64,000 nt of DNA. It comes from Jaenimonas drosophilae. Lineage: Eukaryota > Euglenozoa > Kinetoplastea > Trypanosomatida > Trypanosomatidae. Location of the stretch: the NCBI GenBank assembly GCA_030849065.1, contig JASAON010001642.1:62001-126000 (forward strand). Direction: 5' to 3'. The notes under the pieces were generated by a model. The model saw nothing but the letters and a program-made list of their open reading frames with translations, had not been told where the DNA came from and ran no database searches. A program made the position numbers and the translations under genes. Positions 1 through 9,700 of the stretch are shown one piece after another; the first letter of the stretch is position 1; each line of letters opens with the position of its first letter.

Positions 1-239
1 GCCGCGATGAGGTGCGTGACTACCTCCACTGCCGCATGGATCGTGGCCTGATGAAGAAGGCAGAGGTCAGCAGCTTTGGACTTCCTGAGACGGAGTTTGT
101 TCCCACGCGCCAACACCGCGTTGATATCAGGGAGCAGTGGCTGCGTCAGAAGATGAATCAGGTCACGGCGGTGTGGGAAGAAAACTACAAGCGTGACGAC
201 CTTAACGTGCCAGATGGCTATGAACGAGAGAAGGCCTAA
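1..239 (+). CDS. COX19: COX19-like CX9C protein, 3' end only
   Basis: This is the C-terminal part of a gene that begins before the window; reading starts at base 3 and ends with TAA at 237-239. The first two bases (GC) would complete a Cys codon if the missing base is T, giving a Cys-X9-Cys spacing with the Cys in YLHCRMDRGLMKK. That segment followed by a short Gly-containing stretch closely resembles the second CX9C helix and tail of COX19 proteins (YLECRMxxxLM pattern). COX19 is a small twin-CX9C protein of the mitochondrial intermembrane space involved in copper supply to cytochrome c oxidase. The tail after the motif is longer than in human COX19. The first CX9C motif is outside the window, so another twin-CX9C family member is possible. 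Confidence 0.7.
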   Translation, partial: RDEVRDYLHCRMDRGLMKKAEVSSFGLPETEFVPTRQHRVDIREQWLRQKMNQVTAVWEENYKRDDLNVPDGYEREKA

Positions 240-558
240 GATCGATGTGTTTGGGGGGCGAGGGGCTGTTGCCAGGTTTGGTGGGCCTTCGCGGGAAGGA
301 CACCCGCACCTTAGTCGTTGCTCCACATGTCATGTCGTGCTCACATCTAGCCCAACCACTTTTTTGTGTTGAGCCTTGCTTTGGGGGACGGAGATGAAAG
401 CTGTCTCCACACACACACACACACAACTCAGTGCTCTCTTCTTGATCTACTTCCTTCACATACACACGTTGTGGTTTTGTCTATTTCAGTCATCACTGCT
501 TCATCGTGGCCCTAGCATCACGTGTTGCGTTGCGTAGTTCCCCACAACCATCTACACC
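240..558 (+). other. Spacer with CA repeat and splice-acceptor candidate
   Basis: No coding signal is seen here. The spacer holds a (CA)9 run at 408-425, followed by a U-rich stretch ending in CAG, with AG at 488-489. That AG is the likely spliced-leader acceptor for FCF1, giving a 5' UTR of about 70 bases. The CA run lies 5' of that AG, so it would fall in the upstream mRNA or the discarded spacer. Confidence 0.5.
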
Positions 559-1188
559 ATGGGAAAAGTAAAGAAGCAGGCGGACCATGCCATCAAAAAG
601 ATCCTCATGAAGGAGAAGAGCTTAGCCCACAAGAAGAAGCGTGAGGCAGATAGCTACCACGAGGCTCCGGAGAGCTCCGTCACGGAACAGGCACGAAAGG
701 ACTTTGCTGCCAATGAATTTAGAAAGGCTCAGGTAACCGAGGCCTCACCGATCCAGACCTCTCAGTTCCTATCCTACAACACCGCCTTGGGCCCCCCATT
801 CCGCATCTGGCTGGACACCAACTTCATTAATTTTTCGATGCAGAACAAAATTGATATTGTGCAGGGCCTGATGGACTGCCTCCTCGCCAAGGTGATCCCA
901 TGCATCTGCGACTGCGTCTTTGCGGAGCTTGAGCGCCTGGGGAAGAAGTTCCGCATCGCACTCAAGCTAGCCCGAGACAAGCGCTTCGAGCGGCTGGTGT
1001 GTGATGGCAAGTACGCCGACGACTGTGTTGTGCGGACGGTAACTCAGCATCCCATCTACATTGTGGCAACATGTGATCAGGAACTGAAGCGGAGGCTGCG
1101 AAAGATTCCTGGTGTGCCCATCATGTACATTTCGAAGCACCGCTACACGATTGAGAGGCTGCCGGAGGCCTACGGAGCACCAGCCTAG
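559..1188 (+). CDS. FCF1: FCF1-type PIN-domain rRNA-processing factor
   Basis: The 209-residue protein matches FCF1/UTP24 in length (human about 198) and motif order: a basic N-terminus (MGKVKKQ...), then LGPPFRIWLDTNFINFSMQ, a central MDCLLAKVIPCICDCVFAEL block, YADDCVV, VATCDQELKRRLRKIPGVP and MYISKHRYTIERLPEAYGAP. The PIN-nuclease acidic residues are present: D86, E123, D154/D155 and D173. The family is the endonuclease of the small-subunit processome that cleaves pre-18S rRNA at early sites (A1/A2 in yeast), in the nucleolus. The start is the first ATG after a pyrimidine-rich AG. The only visible difference from animal FCF1 is a slightly longer, Glu/Ala-containing linker before the PIN domain. 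Confidence 0.95.
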   Translation: MGKVKKQADHAIKKILMKEKSLAHKKKREADSYHEAPESSVTEQARKDFAANEFRKAQVTEASPIQTSQFLSYNTALGPPFRIWLDTNFINFSMQNKIDIVQGLMDCLLAKVIPCICDCVFAELERLGKKFRIALKLARDKRFERLVCDGKYADDCVVRTVTQHPIYIVATCDQELKRRLRKIPGVPIMYISKHRYTIERLPEAYGAPA

Positions 1189-1420
1189 CTTCACCTATCA
1201 CGATGCACCACGAGAAAGGATGACGGTAACACGAGTAAATAACACAATGTGCTGACTCTTGACGCCCATGAAGGCTCTCCGTATCAGGGAGATCTTGCCA
1301 GTGGATCATCTTACAATTGCGAGCAAACTGATCATCCATCGTTCTTTGGTGCTCTTTTATAATTATCTTGAAGAGGGTATGAAGGGGTTCTGCTGTAGCA
1401 TCATTGTCCCACCCAAGGCG

Positions 1421-2266
1421 ATGCTGCATTCAGCATCGATTGTGACGCGGGCTGCATTTGCCTTCACCAGTGTGCAGGCAGGTCCATCACCACGTACCAC
1501 AATACCTTTGGCCCCCACGGGAAGTGTGCTGCGACGCATCTGTGGTGCCTCTTCCTCCTTGAGCGTTCAGCAGTGGTCTCCACTGTGGAATCAACGCCGT
1601 TGTCGCTCCTTCCGCTTTTACATCAACCTCGATGATCCCGAAGATACCCAGCGCCATGTGCAGGAAGAGCTTGAGCGTTTGTGTGAGGAAAACCGCCAAG
1701 AAACCTCGGCATTTCTTCACAACTTGCTGAATCTTGCGATGAGTTTCCACCAGTCGGGTGACTATGTCCGAGCCCGGGAGTATGCCGAGTACACACACCA
1801 AAGGGCACTGGCACACAACTCAAGATCCTCCCTTCTCTTCTTGACCGCCACGACATGTATTCACACTGCTCGAGCTTTGGCGGATGCCTATGAAGCCCAC
1901 TTGGCCGAGATGGATCGCCTGGGCGAAACCTCCTCCACCTTGACACCCTCCCCATCTGTGGTGTTTTCAGCTCAGCGCGTCATTCGCAAGCTCCGGGCGG
2001 ATGCCCAGCGCTACGAAGGCATTGCCGAGCGCATTATCAATCGACCAGATATGATGTACATGCGCGGTCAGGGCGGTTCAGGGAGGAAATCGGGAAGCCG
2101 CCCAGACAACCGTCGCGCGTGGACCGAAGAAGGTCGTGATGTTGATGAAGAGTACGAATCGGCGTATGGGGCGCGGTGGCAGTCACGTCGCACCCGGTCG
2201 GAGCACGCATCGCTCACTCGTCATCACAGAGAAGCTGCTGGCACTGACTGGAAAGTACCCAGATGA
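1421..2266 (+). CDS. Probable mitochondrial helical-repeat protein, unknown function
   Basis: I do not recognise the family. I chose the ATG at 1421, although the frame stays open upstream to about 1259, because the product then begins MLHSASIVTRAAFAF, a Ser/Ala/Arg-rich stretch without acidic residues typical of a mitochondrial presequence. That stretch ends near an Arg-rich segment (WNQRRCRSFRFY). The middle of the 281-residue protein contains TPR-like helical pairs (LLNLAMSFHQSGDYVRAREY, roughly residues 95-125). The tail is Arg/Gly/Asp-rich and probably disordered. A mitoribosome- or RNA-processing-associated TPR protein is a reasonable guess only. A G8/C10 inverted repeat follows about 20 bases after the stop. 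Confidence 0.65.
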   Translation: MLHSASIVTRAAFAFTSVQAGPSPRTTIPLAPTGSVLRRICGASSSLSVQQWSPLWNQRRCRSFRFYINLDDPEDTQRHVQEELERLCEENRQETSAFLHNLLNLAMSFHQSGDYVRAREYAEYTHQRALAHNSRSSLLFLTATTCIHTARALADAYEAHLAEMDRLGETSSTLTPSPSVVFSAQRVIRKLRADAQRYEGIAERIINRPDMMYMRGQGGSGRKSGSRPDNRRAWTEEGRDVDEEYESAYGARWQSRRTRSEHASLTRHHREAAGTDWKVPR

Positions 2267-2284
2267 GCTCCACGTTGTCATCAC

Positions 2285-2315
2285 CGGGGGGGGAGGGACT
2301 CATGCCCCCCCCCCG
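2285..2315 (+). repeat. G8/C10 inverted repeat
   Basis: A run of eight G (2286-2293) is followed 11 bases later by ten C (2305-2314), with C2285 and G2315 able to close the stem. The transcript could form a stem of at least 9 G-C pairs around a loop of about 13 bases. It lies just 3' of the stop at 2264-2266, in the probable 3' UTR. Confidence 0.7.
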
Positions 2316-2459
2316 TTCACATCCCGTTAAAGGTTGTTTGCAGCGATTGTGCCACGTCTCAATGTTACGTTCATGTGTGCCAACTCACGTACTTACTGAC
2401 TCTCTCCCCCCCTCTTCTTTTTCCTTGTTCTTGATGTGAGCAACACACCCATATCCTTA

Positions 2460-3614
2460 ATGCTTGAGCGGAGCATCCTGCGGCATGGAGCCTCTGTCGC
2501 GACGGCAACAGCCGCTGCGACTGGATCCATGCCGACCACCAAGGTGGCATCAAAGCCACGAGGCTCGCTTCTCGGCTACCCTCTGCGGGAGACCGCAGCG
2601 TACGAAATGCTCTACGGCGGCGTTCGTGTGCGAGGCCTGGTGACACCAGCTTTTCCGCTACACTTCCTGAAGAGTGAGGAACTTCCTGGGCCATCCTTGT
2701 CTCGTGAGCGACGTGACCTGGAGATTGAGATGCAACTTCCACAGAGTTTTAATGTCTACGATAACGTCAACTTGGCCGTTCAGCGGTTAGTGGGTCGCCA
2801 GCTTCCCGCCCACGCCGGGACCGAGGAAGGCCCTACAGGCCCGCCAACACAGAAACGGGATAAAAAGGCCTTTGACATGGGTTCCTTCTATAGTGTCCAC
2901 CACCATGCGGAGCGACACCACAACTCATCCCTGCCCTATGCCCCAGGTGATACAAATAACGTCCTGGCCATGCGCCTCTTCCCCGTGAACGTTGGTCAGC
3001 GTCTGCGCGTGGAGTGTGTGCGTATTCGTACCGAGGACTGCATGAAGCGTCTCCAGGCACAAAAGCTGGCTGGTGCGGTGGGCCGCCGGATGCAGTTTCC
3101 TCTTCCCCTCGCCACAGAGCAGGTGCTGAAGAAGGAGGCGGAGCGCCGCACGAAGGGTGGTTTGACTAGCACTCTGTACTCTGGGGCACTGAATCCAGCA
3201 GACTGGCAGTCATTGGGAGAGAACCAGATGGAGAAAGACTGCGCGTCGTACGCGCATCTTCGTGGTGCTGCTTTCCACCCCCCATCCCACGAGCTGTCCA
3301 TCTTCACACGCCCATCGGATCAAGGCATTGGTGCCGGCTCCCCACGCGGAAAGCCTGCTGCTGTGGCTGACTCACACTGGGAGCTACCTCAGCGCAGCGG
3401 CTACCGTTCTTCTGAGTGGATGCCCCTCCAGATGATCAAGCCTATTCAGCACAACTGGAGCCCTGGTATTCGCAGCAGTGGGTCACGTGGTCCGCACATG
3501 CAACTTCGACAGGAACGATTGGATCAGAAGGGTTTTGGATGGAAGAAGAAGTCCCGATCACTGTGGCAGCAGGATATCGCCACCGCTGGTTTCCGCCCTC
3601 ATCGCTTTTACTAA
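2460..3614 (+). CDS. Probable mitochondrial protein, unknown function
   Basis: No family is recognised. The 384-residue product from the first in-frame ATG begins MLERSILRHGASVATATAAA, rich in Ala/Ser/Thr/Arg, which suggests mitochondrial import. The rest is basic, with many Arg/Lys/His, an aromatic C-terminus (...TAGFRPHRFY) and few hydrophobic runs, so it is soluble. This composition, the end-loaded basic patches and the neighbouring probable mitochondrial genes fit a lineage-specific mitoribosomal or RNA-binding protein, but nothing in the sequence proves it. A pyrimidine tract (about 2399-2430, TCTCTCCCCCCCTCTTC) lies just upstream and could feed a splice site close to the start. Confidence 0.7.
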   Translation: MLERSILRHGASVATATAAATGSMPTTKVASKPRGSLLGYPLRETAAYEMLYGGVRVRGLVTPAFPLHFLKSEELPGPSLSRERRDLEIEMQLPQSFNVYDNVNLAVQRLVGRQLPAHAGTEEGPTGPPTQKRDKKAFDMGSFYSVHHHAERHHNSSLPYAPGDTNNVLAMRLFPVNVGQRLRVECVRIRTEDCMKRLQAQKLAGAVGRRMQFPLPLATEQVLKKEAERRTKGGLTSTLYSGALNPADWQSLGENQMEKDCASYAHLRGAAFHPPSHELSIFTRPSDQGIGAGSPRGKPAAVADSHWELPQRSGYRSSEWMPLQMIKPIQHNWSPGIRSSGSRGPHMQLRQERLDQKGFGWKKKSRSLWQQDIATAGFRPHRFY

Positions 3615-5344
3615 GGCAGTGTCGGTCCAGCACCATCGTCGTTGTGGGATGTGTAGTCAATGCCAACGTGAAGATGGACTTGATCGCCGTCACTTCCCGG
3701 TACTTGGACTTTCTGGTAGTAGTGTAACCGTGTTGGCATACACACCTCAATCACTGCGTAGTACCATCTGATGCATGGCAAGTGCACGGTTGTGCCCTGC
3801 CAATGGTGTTTCTTTCTCTATCTCTCTCTCTCTCTGAATGGAAGCTTCATCCATCATGCATCTTCTCTTTGCTCTTCTATCTCCATCAACACCACATTGC
3901 CCACATCTAGAGATCCTTCCGTCGTTGGTTTACATTGCCTACCCCGTGTGTTCTTCGATATATATATATATCTGTATATCTCTGTGCCGCTGACGTTTGT
4001 TGTTGTTTTCATTGATTTCGAACAACGGAAGACCAACAGAGAAGGTAAGGACATCCTCTGCACTCGTATCGATTACGAAGGATACGATCGAGTCCAGCAA
4101 CCAAAGCCAATCGCCAAAGAAATAACAGAAATACAATTCCCACGTGTAGAATCTACATTGGGACGGAACTCCACAGAGGATAGTAGCCGCCGTTTCATCT
4201 GATCTCGTCAGATCTGTGGCGCATCCTTCTATCCCTATTTGTTTCTTTTGGCTTGCTTTTTGATTGGTCCCACACATCAGCGTGGCTACACAAGCCTCAT
4301 CCCACATTTTTCCCTCCCCCAACTCGCTCTATCTCTGGTGGCATTATTCTTTGGTGGTCGACTGTTTCCTCTTTGTGGTCCCGGGTACTGACTGGACAAC
4401 TCTCCTCTTCAACTTCCTCCCTCCCCGAGAGCACACCTCCCGTTGCGATTCGCATACACACACGGGAACAACATTTGATTCGACTCGCTCTCCTTCCTCC
4501 CCCCCCTTCAACAACTGTTCGTCCTCCACTTGGTCGAAGTGAGACCCTGACGGAAATCCTGCGCGGCACAGCCGAATTTTTTGCTAACCCAAGCAGTCAT
4601 ACGCACTTTACCTCAGGCCAGAGTTGCCGCGGTAACAAAGGGAAAGAAGAGAAGAAAAACACAAAGCGTTCGACAGTGGGATTGTAGTACCTCACGCCAT
4701 CCGCGTCTGCAGTCTCAAGGTCTGAATTTTGTTTGAGAAGAACAGAACAGAATTATTTACTCGATTTTTTCCACCTCACCATTAGTTGCTCTCTTACTTC
4801 CGCCTTCCTCCCGTTCTTTGTAGTAGTTGTTGTCAAAGCCCTTTTTTTTATTCCAGGAAAGAAAGAGAAGAAGAAGAAATAGAAGAAGTTGTTGTTCCTC
4901 CACCGCGCTAGTTGTGCCCTCTCATTTTCTCCTTCTTGGTCGCTCGTTCTTCCTTTCTTCTTCTTTTTATTTGCTGAGTTTGTGTGCTCCGTGATTTCCT
5001 GAAAGCGCCTTTGGCCTATTTACTCCATTTGATTTCCTTTGATTGGACAACCTCTTTGTTATTTTCCTTTTCTTTTCTTGTTTTGTTTCACTTTCGCTGT
5101 TGTTCTTTCAAACTTGCTCTTCAGTCTTTTTTTCCCTGTTGGCCACTCGTGCTTGGGCCGGGCAATACTTGACCTCTCCTCACGCGTGATTCCCTCCGCT
5201 CCAACTACCTCCTCACTTTCCTTCTTCCTGGAACCACCTTCACGGGACTTGTTCAGTTCAGCCAGACGGTGTATCGCCGCGTCGCCAGCGTCGCCCCCCC
5301 TCCCCCACAGGGCATTTGGAATTGTCATTGTGGATATCGTCGGC
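3615..5344 (+). other. 1.7 kb gene-free region upstream of the RRM gene
   Basis: No stretch here shows convincing protein composition; the open frames are short and rich in Ser/Phe/Leu from pyrimidine tracts. It holds a CT run (about 3820-3836), a TA run (3958-3971), a GAA-rich purine stretch (about 4861-4888) and long T-rich tracts (5040-5130). The frame of the RRM protein is open back to 5039 but has no ATG before 5345. The region probably contains the 3' UTR of the preceding gene and a long 5' UTR. Confidence 0.6.
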
Positions 5345-6760
5345 ATGAGTAACATGAACCAACTCCACTGTGTGCCATCTGCGGCACCAGCAAATAACAG
5401 CAACATGATCTACTCACTGCAGCCAGTATCAATGGCTGCCCCCGCAATGGCAGCACCGACAGATTTGAACAAGAACACCCCCAACCCTCATATGTTACAG
5501 AACGCGCAGATGCTGGTTCCCGCTGCATCACAGGCCACGCACTTCATGACCCCTACCAATGTGCCATTGGGTCCTTTGGCACAAATTCCTACCCCTCCCA
5601 GTCCACATGTGCTTCCTGAAGCACAGCTGCATGATCCAAACGTGCTTTACCTCTACCCTCAACGTCCTGTCGGAAACCAGCTCCCTCCTCAGACACCACC
5701 GCAGCTGCATGGATCTCAGTCGCCCTTCGCCGGCACCGCTTTCCTGACACCCCACTGCCCCAGCGAAGGCATGATGGCCAACGGTACACCCATTCTCCCG
5801 TCGTGTGTGTCGATCCCCCCCTCTTTCCACGGTGGGAGCTCCTTCCCTATGCCCTCCACCTTATTGGGTCCCAGTGCGGCCATGTTGCACCACCAGCCCA
5901 CCACCCCTGCTGTCTCTTCTGATGTGTACATGTACAACTTTCCTGCCGGAAACCTAAACACTCGGATGGAGTCCACCCCTCCCCAGCCCTTCTACGTCTT
6001 TGAGGGCCGTACACCCTCTACGATGGTCTCGCCCTTCACCCCTCCCGCCCTCAACCCAGTCCCTTTTGGAGCACACCAACAGCACCACCACGCCCAAGCT
6101 CGGAACTCAACCGTGAGCTCGAAGCGTGGAAGCCATGGCAACAACTCCATGGTGGGTATTAACCCATCTCGGAGCTGGACGAACCATGTCGAAGAAGGAA
6201 AGTCGTACGACCAGGATCCTGTTCCAATCGACACCACCAAGAGGCAACTCATTGTTAACTTCCTTCCTCAGCGACTCACAAACGAAGAATTCTTGTCCTT
6301 GTTCCGACCCTACGGTGAGTTGGACGAGGCAGCCAGCCACATCATTTACGACCTTCGTCATGCCAATAGTCAATCAAAGTCAACCCCACATGAAGGTGGA
6401 AGCTACGCGGAGGATGCCTCTGGTGCAGACAACAGCAGCGGCATCTGCACGAGCAGCTCCACATCCGACCCCGCGTTGCCAGGGCTTCTGAATGCTGCTT
6501 CCGTCACGCTTACGCCAAAGGCCAACCCATCGGGAATGCGAAGCAAAAGCTACGGCTTCATCTACTACAAGGATGGGGCAAGCACAGAGGCTGCCATCAA
6601 GGAGCTCAATGGCCGGGAGGTCCACAACCGACGCATCAAGGTTCGATATGCCAACCAGCAGCGCTCCGCAATGGATATGGTGCCCGAGGCACCGCCGATG
6701 GAAAGCCAGAAAGCCAGAGAGGCCGCAGCAATTGCGCAATCGAGGGAGACTACCGCCTAA
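5345..6760 (+). CDS. Single-RRM RNA-binding protein with a split RRM
   Basis: The 471-residue protein has a long N-terminal half rich in Pro, Gln, Asn, Ser and Met, probably disordered. One RRM follows near residues 300-430. RNP2 is LIVNFL (from about residue 302) and RNP1 is KSYGFIYY (401-408), ending with IKVRYANQQRS. About 65 residues of Ser/Gly/Thr-rich sequence are inserted between the first half of the RRM and RNP1, so beta2-beta3 loop 3 is greatly enlarged. RRM proteins are the main regulators of mRNA stability and translation in trypanosomatids; the target of this one is unknown. ATG 5345 is the first ATG in frame. I did not assign it to a named RBP/UBP/DRBD family. Long flanking non-coding regions suggest its own mRNA is strongly regulated. 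Confidence 0.88.
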   Translation: MSNMNQLHCVPSAAPANNSNMIYSLQPVSMAAPAMAAPTDLNKNTPNPHMLQNAQMLVPAASQATHFMTPTNVPLGPLAQIPTPPSPHVLPEAQLHDPNVLYLYPQRPVGNQLPPQTPPQLHGSQSPFAGTAFLTPHCPSEGMMANGTPILPSCVSIPPSFHGGSSFPMPSTLLGPSAAMLHHQPTTPAVSSDVYMYNFPAGNLNTRMESTPPQPFYVFEGRTPSTMVSPFTPPALNPVPFGAHQQHHHAQARNSTVSSKRGSHGNNSMVGINPSRSWTNHVEEGKSYDQDPVPIDTTKRQLIVNFLPQRLTNEEFLSLFRPYGELDEAASHIIYDLRHANSQSKSTPHEGGSYAEDASGADNSSGICTSSSTSDPALPGLLNAASVTLTPKANPSGMRSKSYGFIYYKDGASTEAAIKELNGREVHNRRIKVRYANQQRSAMDMVPEAPPMESQKAREAAAIAQSRETTA

Positions 6761-9700
6761 ACTATCCATGTGATTCTACATACTCCACATACGTCCGCCC
6801 GTTTTTCTTGGCCAATTATCCTGGCAGTGGGGGGGTTGATGTGGGAGGGGCACTATCTCCCTTCTCAAGTCCTTCACTCACGACTACTTTGATGCATGTG
6901 TATCACACCTTCTGGAAAGTGAGAGGGTGCGCAGAGGCAATTCTACTATACTCGCCAAGTTGCGAACTCACATAGGGAGCAGTGGAATTTTGGTAGATCA
7001 AACATGGAGCCGGCCACCTTTTCTCTTTTTTCCATTTTTTAGGTGCTTGTGTTTTGCTTTGCTTCGCATTATGGAGAGGATCCTGCCTTTCTCATCCCTC
7101 AAGCCTCTTCTCTCCTTAGCACCAACGCACTCACGCACACATGTTCAAACTACATAAAAACCGCCTTTTCTTTTTTGTTGTTGTTTTTCCTGCGCAATGT
7201 TATTCTATGCGGTACTTCTCTAAAGATAATAAACGTGCGCAAGTTGGGTTCGTTCCCTTGATGCCAATCATGTCTCTCTCCTTCCCCGTGAAATTCGGCT
7301 GCCCCCTGTGTTTGGCTGTTCAAACAGGGGGAAGTGGGGGAGATCGGGTCTGGGGACGAAGTTCAGCGCAGCATATTAACCAGTAATAAATTGGAAGCTT
7401 CCCTTCCAAGTCCTGCATCGTTGTTCGTGGAACGGGGGCCGCCTTGGAGGATGCACAAGCATTTTTGTTGATTTTGTGATGACGGATGCCGACAACCTGC
7501 AACCTACGGGAAGAAGGAACTGATTGCGTTGCGGGGACTCACTCGGCGCCACAACATCATGGGCTACCTTGGCCTTTGCTGTGTGTGGTTGGTCAAGTGT
7601 TCTTGTATGTGTCGCTCGCGTCCCCATGCCTCCCGTGTACTCTTCCCTCTCTTCGTCTTTTTTGTTGGTTGATTTTGATGTCCTTCTCTTTGTCGCGTGA
7701 TGTGAGAGGGGATTATCTTTATGGTGCGCTGATGAACACGCGTGTCTTTGTGTGAGGCATATTTCTTCTTTTTCCCATTCCCACAATGCATGTATCTACA
7801 CAGATGTTTTGGGGGTTGTGGCTACTGCACCAGGTGTGGGTGTGATTCAAAAGAAGAGTTGTTTGATTGTTTTCCGTTGTACTTTCCTTCTTTGAGAATG
7901 CTTGTTACTTCGTTTCCCTTTGTGCTGCGTTGCAGCCATCGGAAACACACGATTAGAGGGTCTTTATTTGCTTTCTTTTTTCTTTCATTTTCTTCTTTTC
8001 GGCCGCCTTCGCACCTCTTTTTTTTTCTTTTTTTTTCCTTGTTACTTCCTCTTCCTTTTCTTTGTATTCAACGTCGGTTCACGCTAGGTAGCCGTGCCCC
8101 TTTCCCCTCCTTTCCACATTTTCGCTACAATTTGGACAAATATCTGTGAACAAAAAGTGACTTCGATGCGGGCTGTATCTGACCGAGCACCCTGTTTGCA
8201 TTCTCTCCCTTCAACCTCCCTTGGCAACTAACGTGATACAGAGATGCGGCTCACAACTACTTTGCCTCCACATCGAACTGAATGTTATCAAGTAGAAGAA
8301 AAAAAAAGCTGCATCGGCTGAAGCTGAGCATCTGCAGCTGCCTGAAACAGGTATCATGCCGAAATACATTCAACCTCAAATTACTTGATCTGGTGTGAGT
8401 TGGTGAGCCGTTGCACTACACCTTCTTTCGAAATGGAGGGAGGATGTATAACCGAGTTTGTTGTCCTTTGTTTTTATTTTGCTCGCAGAAACCACCAAAG
8501 ATTGCGCATCGACGCTTTTTTTTCTCTTCTACGTCCACTACCTACTGATATTGCTGCCCTCCTCCATATTATGTCAAACGGTATGGTCTTTGTATTGTTG
8601 TCCTAGGGCACCTCTAGGGCAGGCTGCTTCAAAAGAAAAAAAGGAAAAGTAACTCAAACACAACTCTCTGATTTCTCTCACGGGCAAGGCACTGCACTTT
8701 TACCGGGAACGAGCACCATTGTGCTTGCCACGTGGACTATCTTCATCTCACCTCGCCGTGATGACAGACCCTCTAGCTTCCCTTGTGCATCCAATGTACT
8801 TGCTCTTGCTTCACCATCTTTCTTTCCCTCTCTTACCCCCATCTTTTCGAAGCTCCTGTCTTTTTGTTGGTGATCGTGGCCGATTTTCTTTCTTTCCCTT
8901 GATTGATTTTTTCTATTGATTGATTTCTCGAATGTGACCTGATAACATTTCTTGAGTTGAGATGAAAACGATGGGTCGGTATGTGCTGCACCGCGGGAAG
9001 TGCAGCTTCACAAAAAACCTTCCTCATCCACGTTGAGCAGGGTATAACTTTCTCCCCTGACCCCATCCGACAGTGGGAAATAGCACCAGTGGAAAAGTGT
9101 TCTCAGTGCGGCACTTTTGTTTCATGATGAACGTGGGTTGCTCTGTGGGGCCCTTCCCCTTATTGGATACTTCTCCACTCCACTGCGGTGTCGAATAGGT
9201 GGGCCATCAGCCTCAACCTCTTGCTTCCTAATTGACCTCCCTATCTTTCTATGCGGCCCAGATGAACTCTTTTTTTGTTGCGGTGCTTTCATGTATATCT
9301 TTACTTCCCGCTGCTGTGGACTACGTTGTTATTTACTTCAATGAATTGTATTTTTCATACTTTGCTGCGTTATGACTTTGTTGTTTCTTCCTTTGTTTTG
9401 CTTTCCCCATTTTTTTCGGTGTTTGGACAGCAACGACGGGCCTTGATGCGGTCGCTGCTCTTCTCGTACCGCGTGTGGCCAACAGTCGTTAACGACGGGG
9501 CCTGTCCTGGGATGGTAGTTCGTCGTCAGACTAACCTTCCCATTTGTACCCCACTGCAAGAAGCGGTGGGGGGTGGTCCGCCTTGGTTTTTCTTCTCCCC
9601 CTCATGCCCATCCACGATGATGGTGTCCGGAAGAACTCTTTTGGATTTCTCAATCCGATGGACCAACTAAACCACAAGGACAGCGCATGGTTTTTTGGGG

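Noticed and set aside
3771..4202. 143-codon open frame upstream of the RRM gene
   Set aside because: It reads through CT and TA repeats, giving Leu/Ser and Ile/Tyr runs with no domain. More likely UTR.
4253..4687. 144-codon open frame upstream of the RRM gene
   Set aside because: Ser/Thr/Pro-rich translation of pyrimidine tracts; no domain or homology seen.
5039..5344. N-terminal extension of the RRM protein from 5039
   Set aside because: No ATG in this stretch; the translation is a hydrophobic T-rich artefact. ATG 5345 is the first Met.
7742..8149. 135-codon open frame in the 6.1 kb interval
   Set aside because: Phe/Leu/Ser runs come from T-rich tracts; no codon or domain support.
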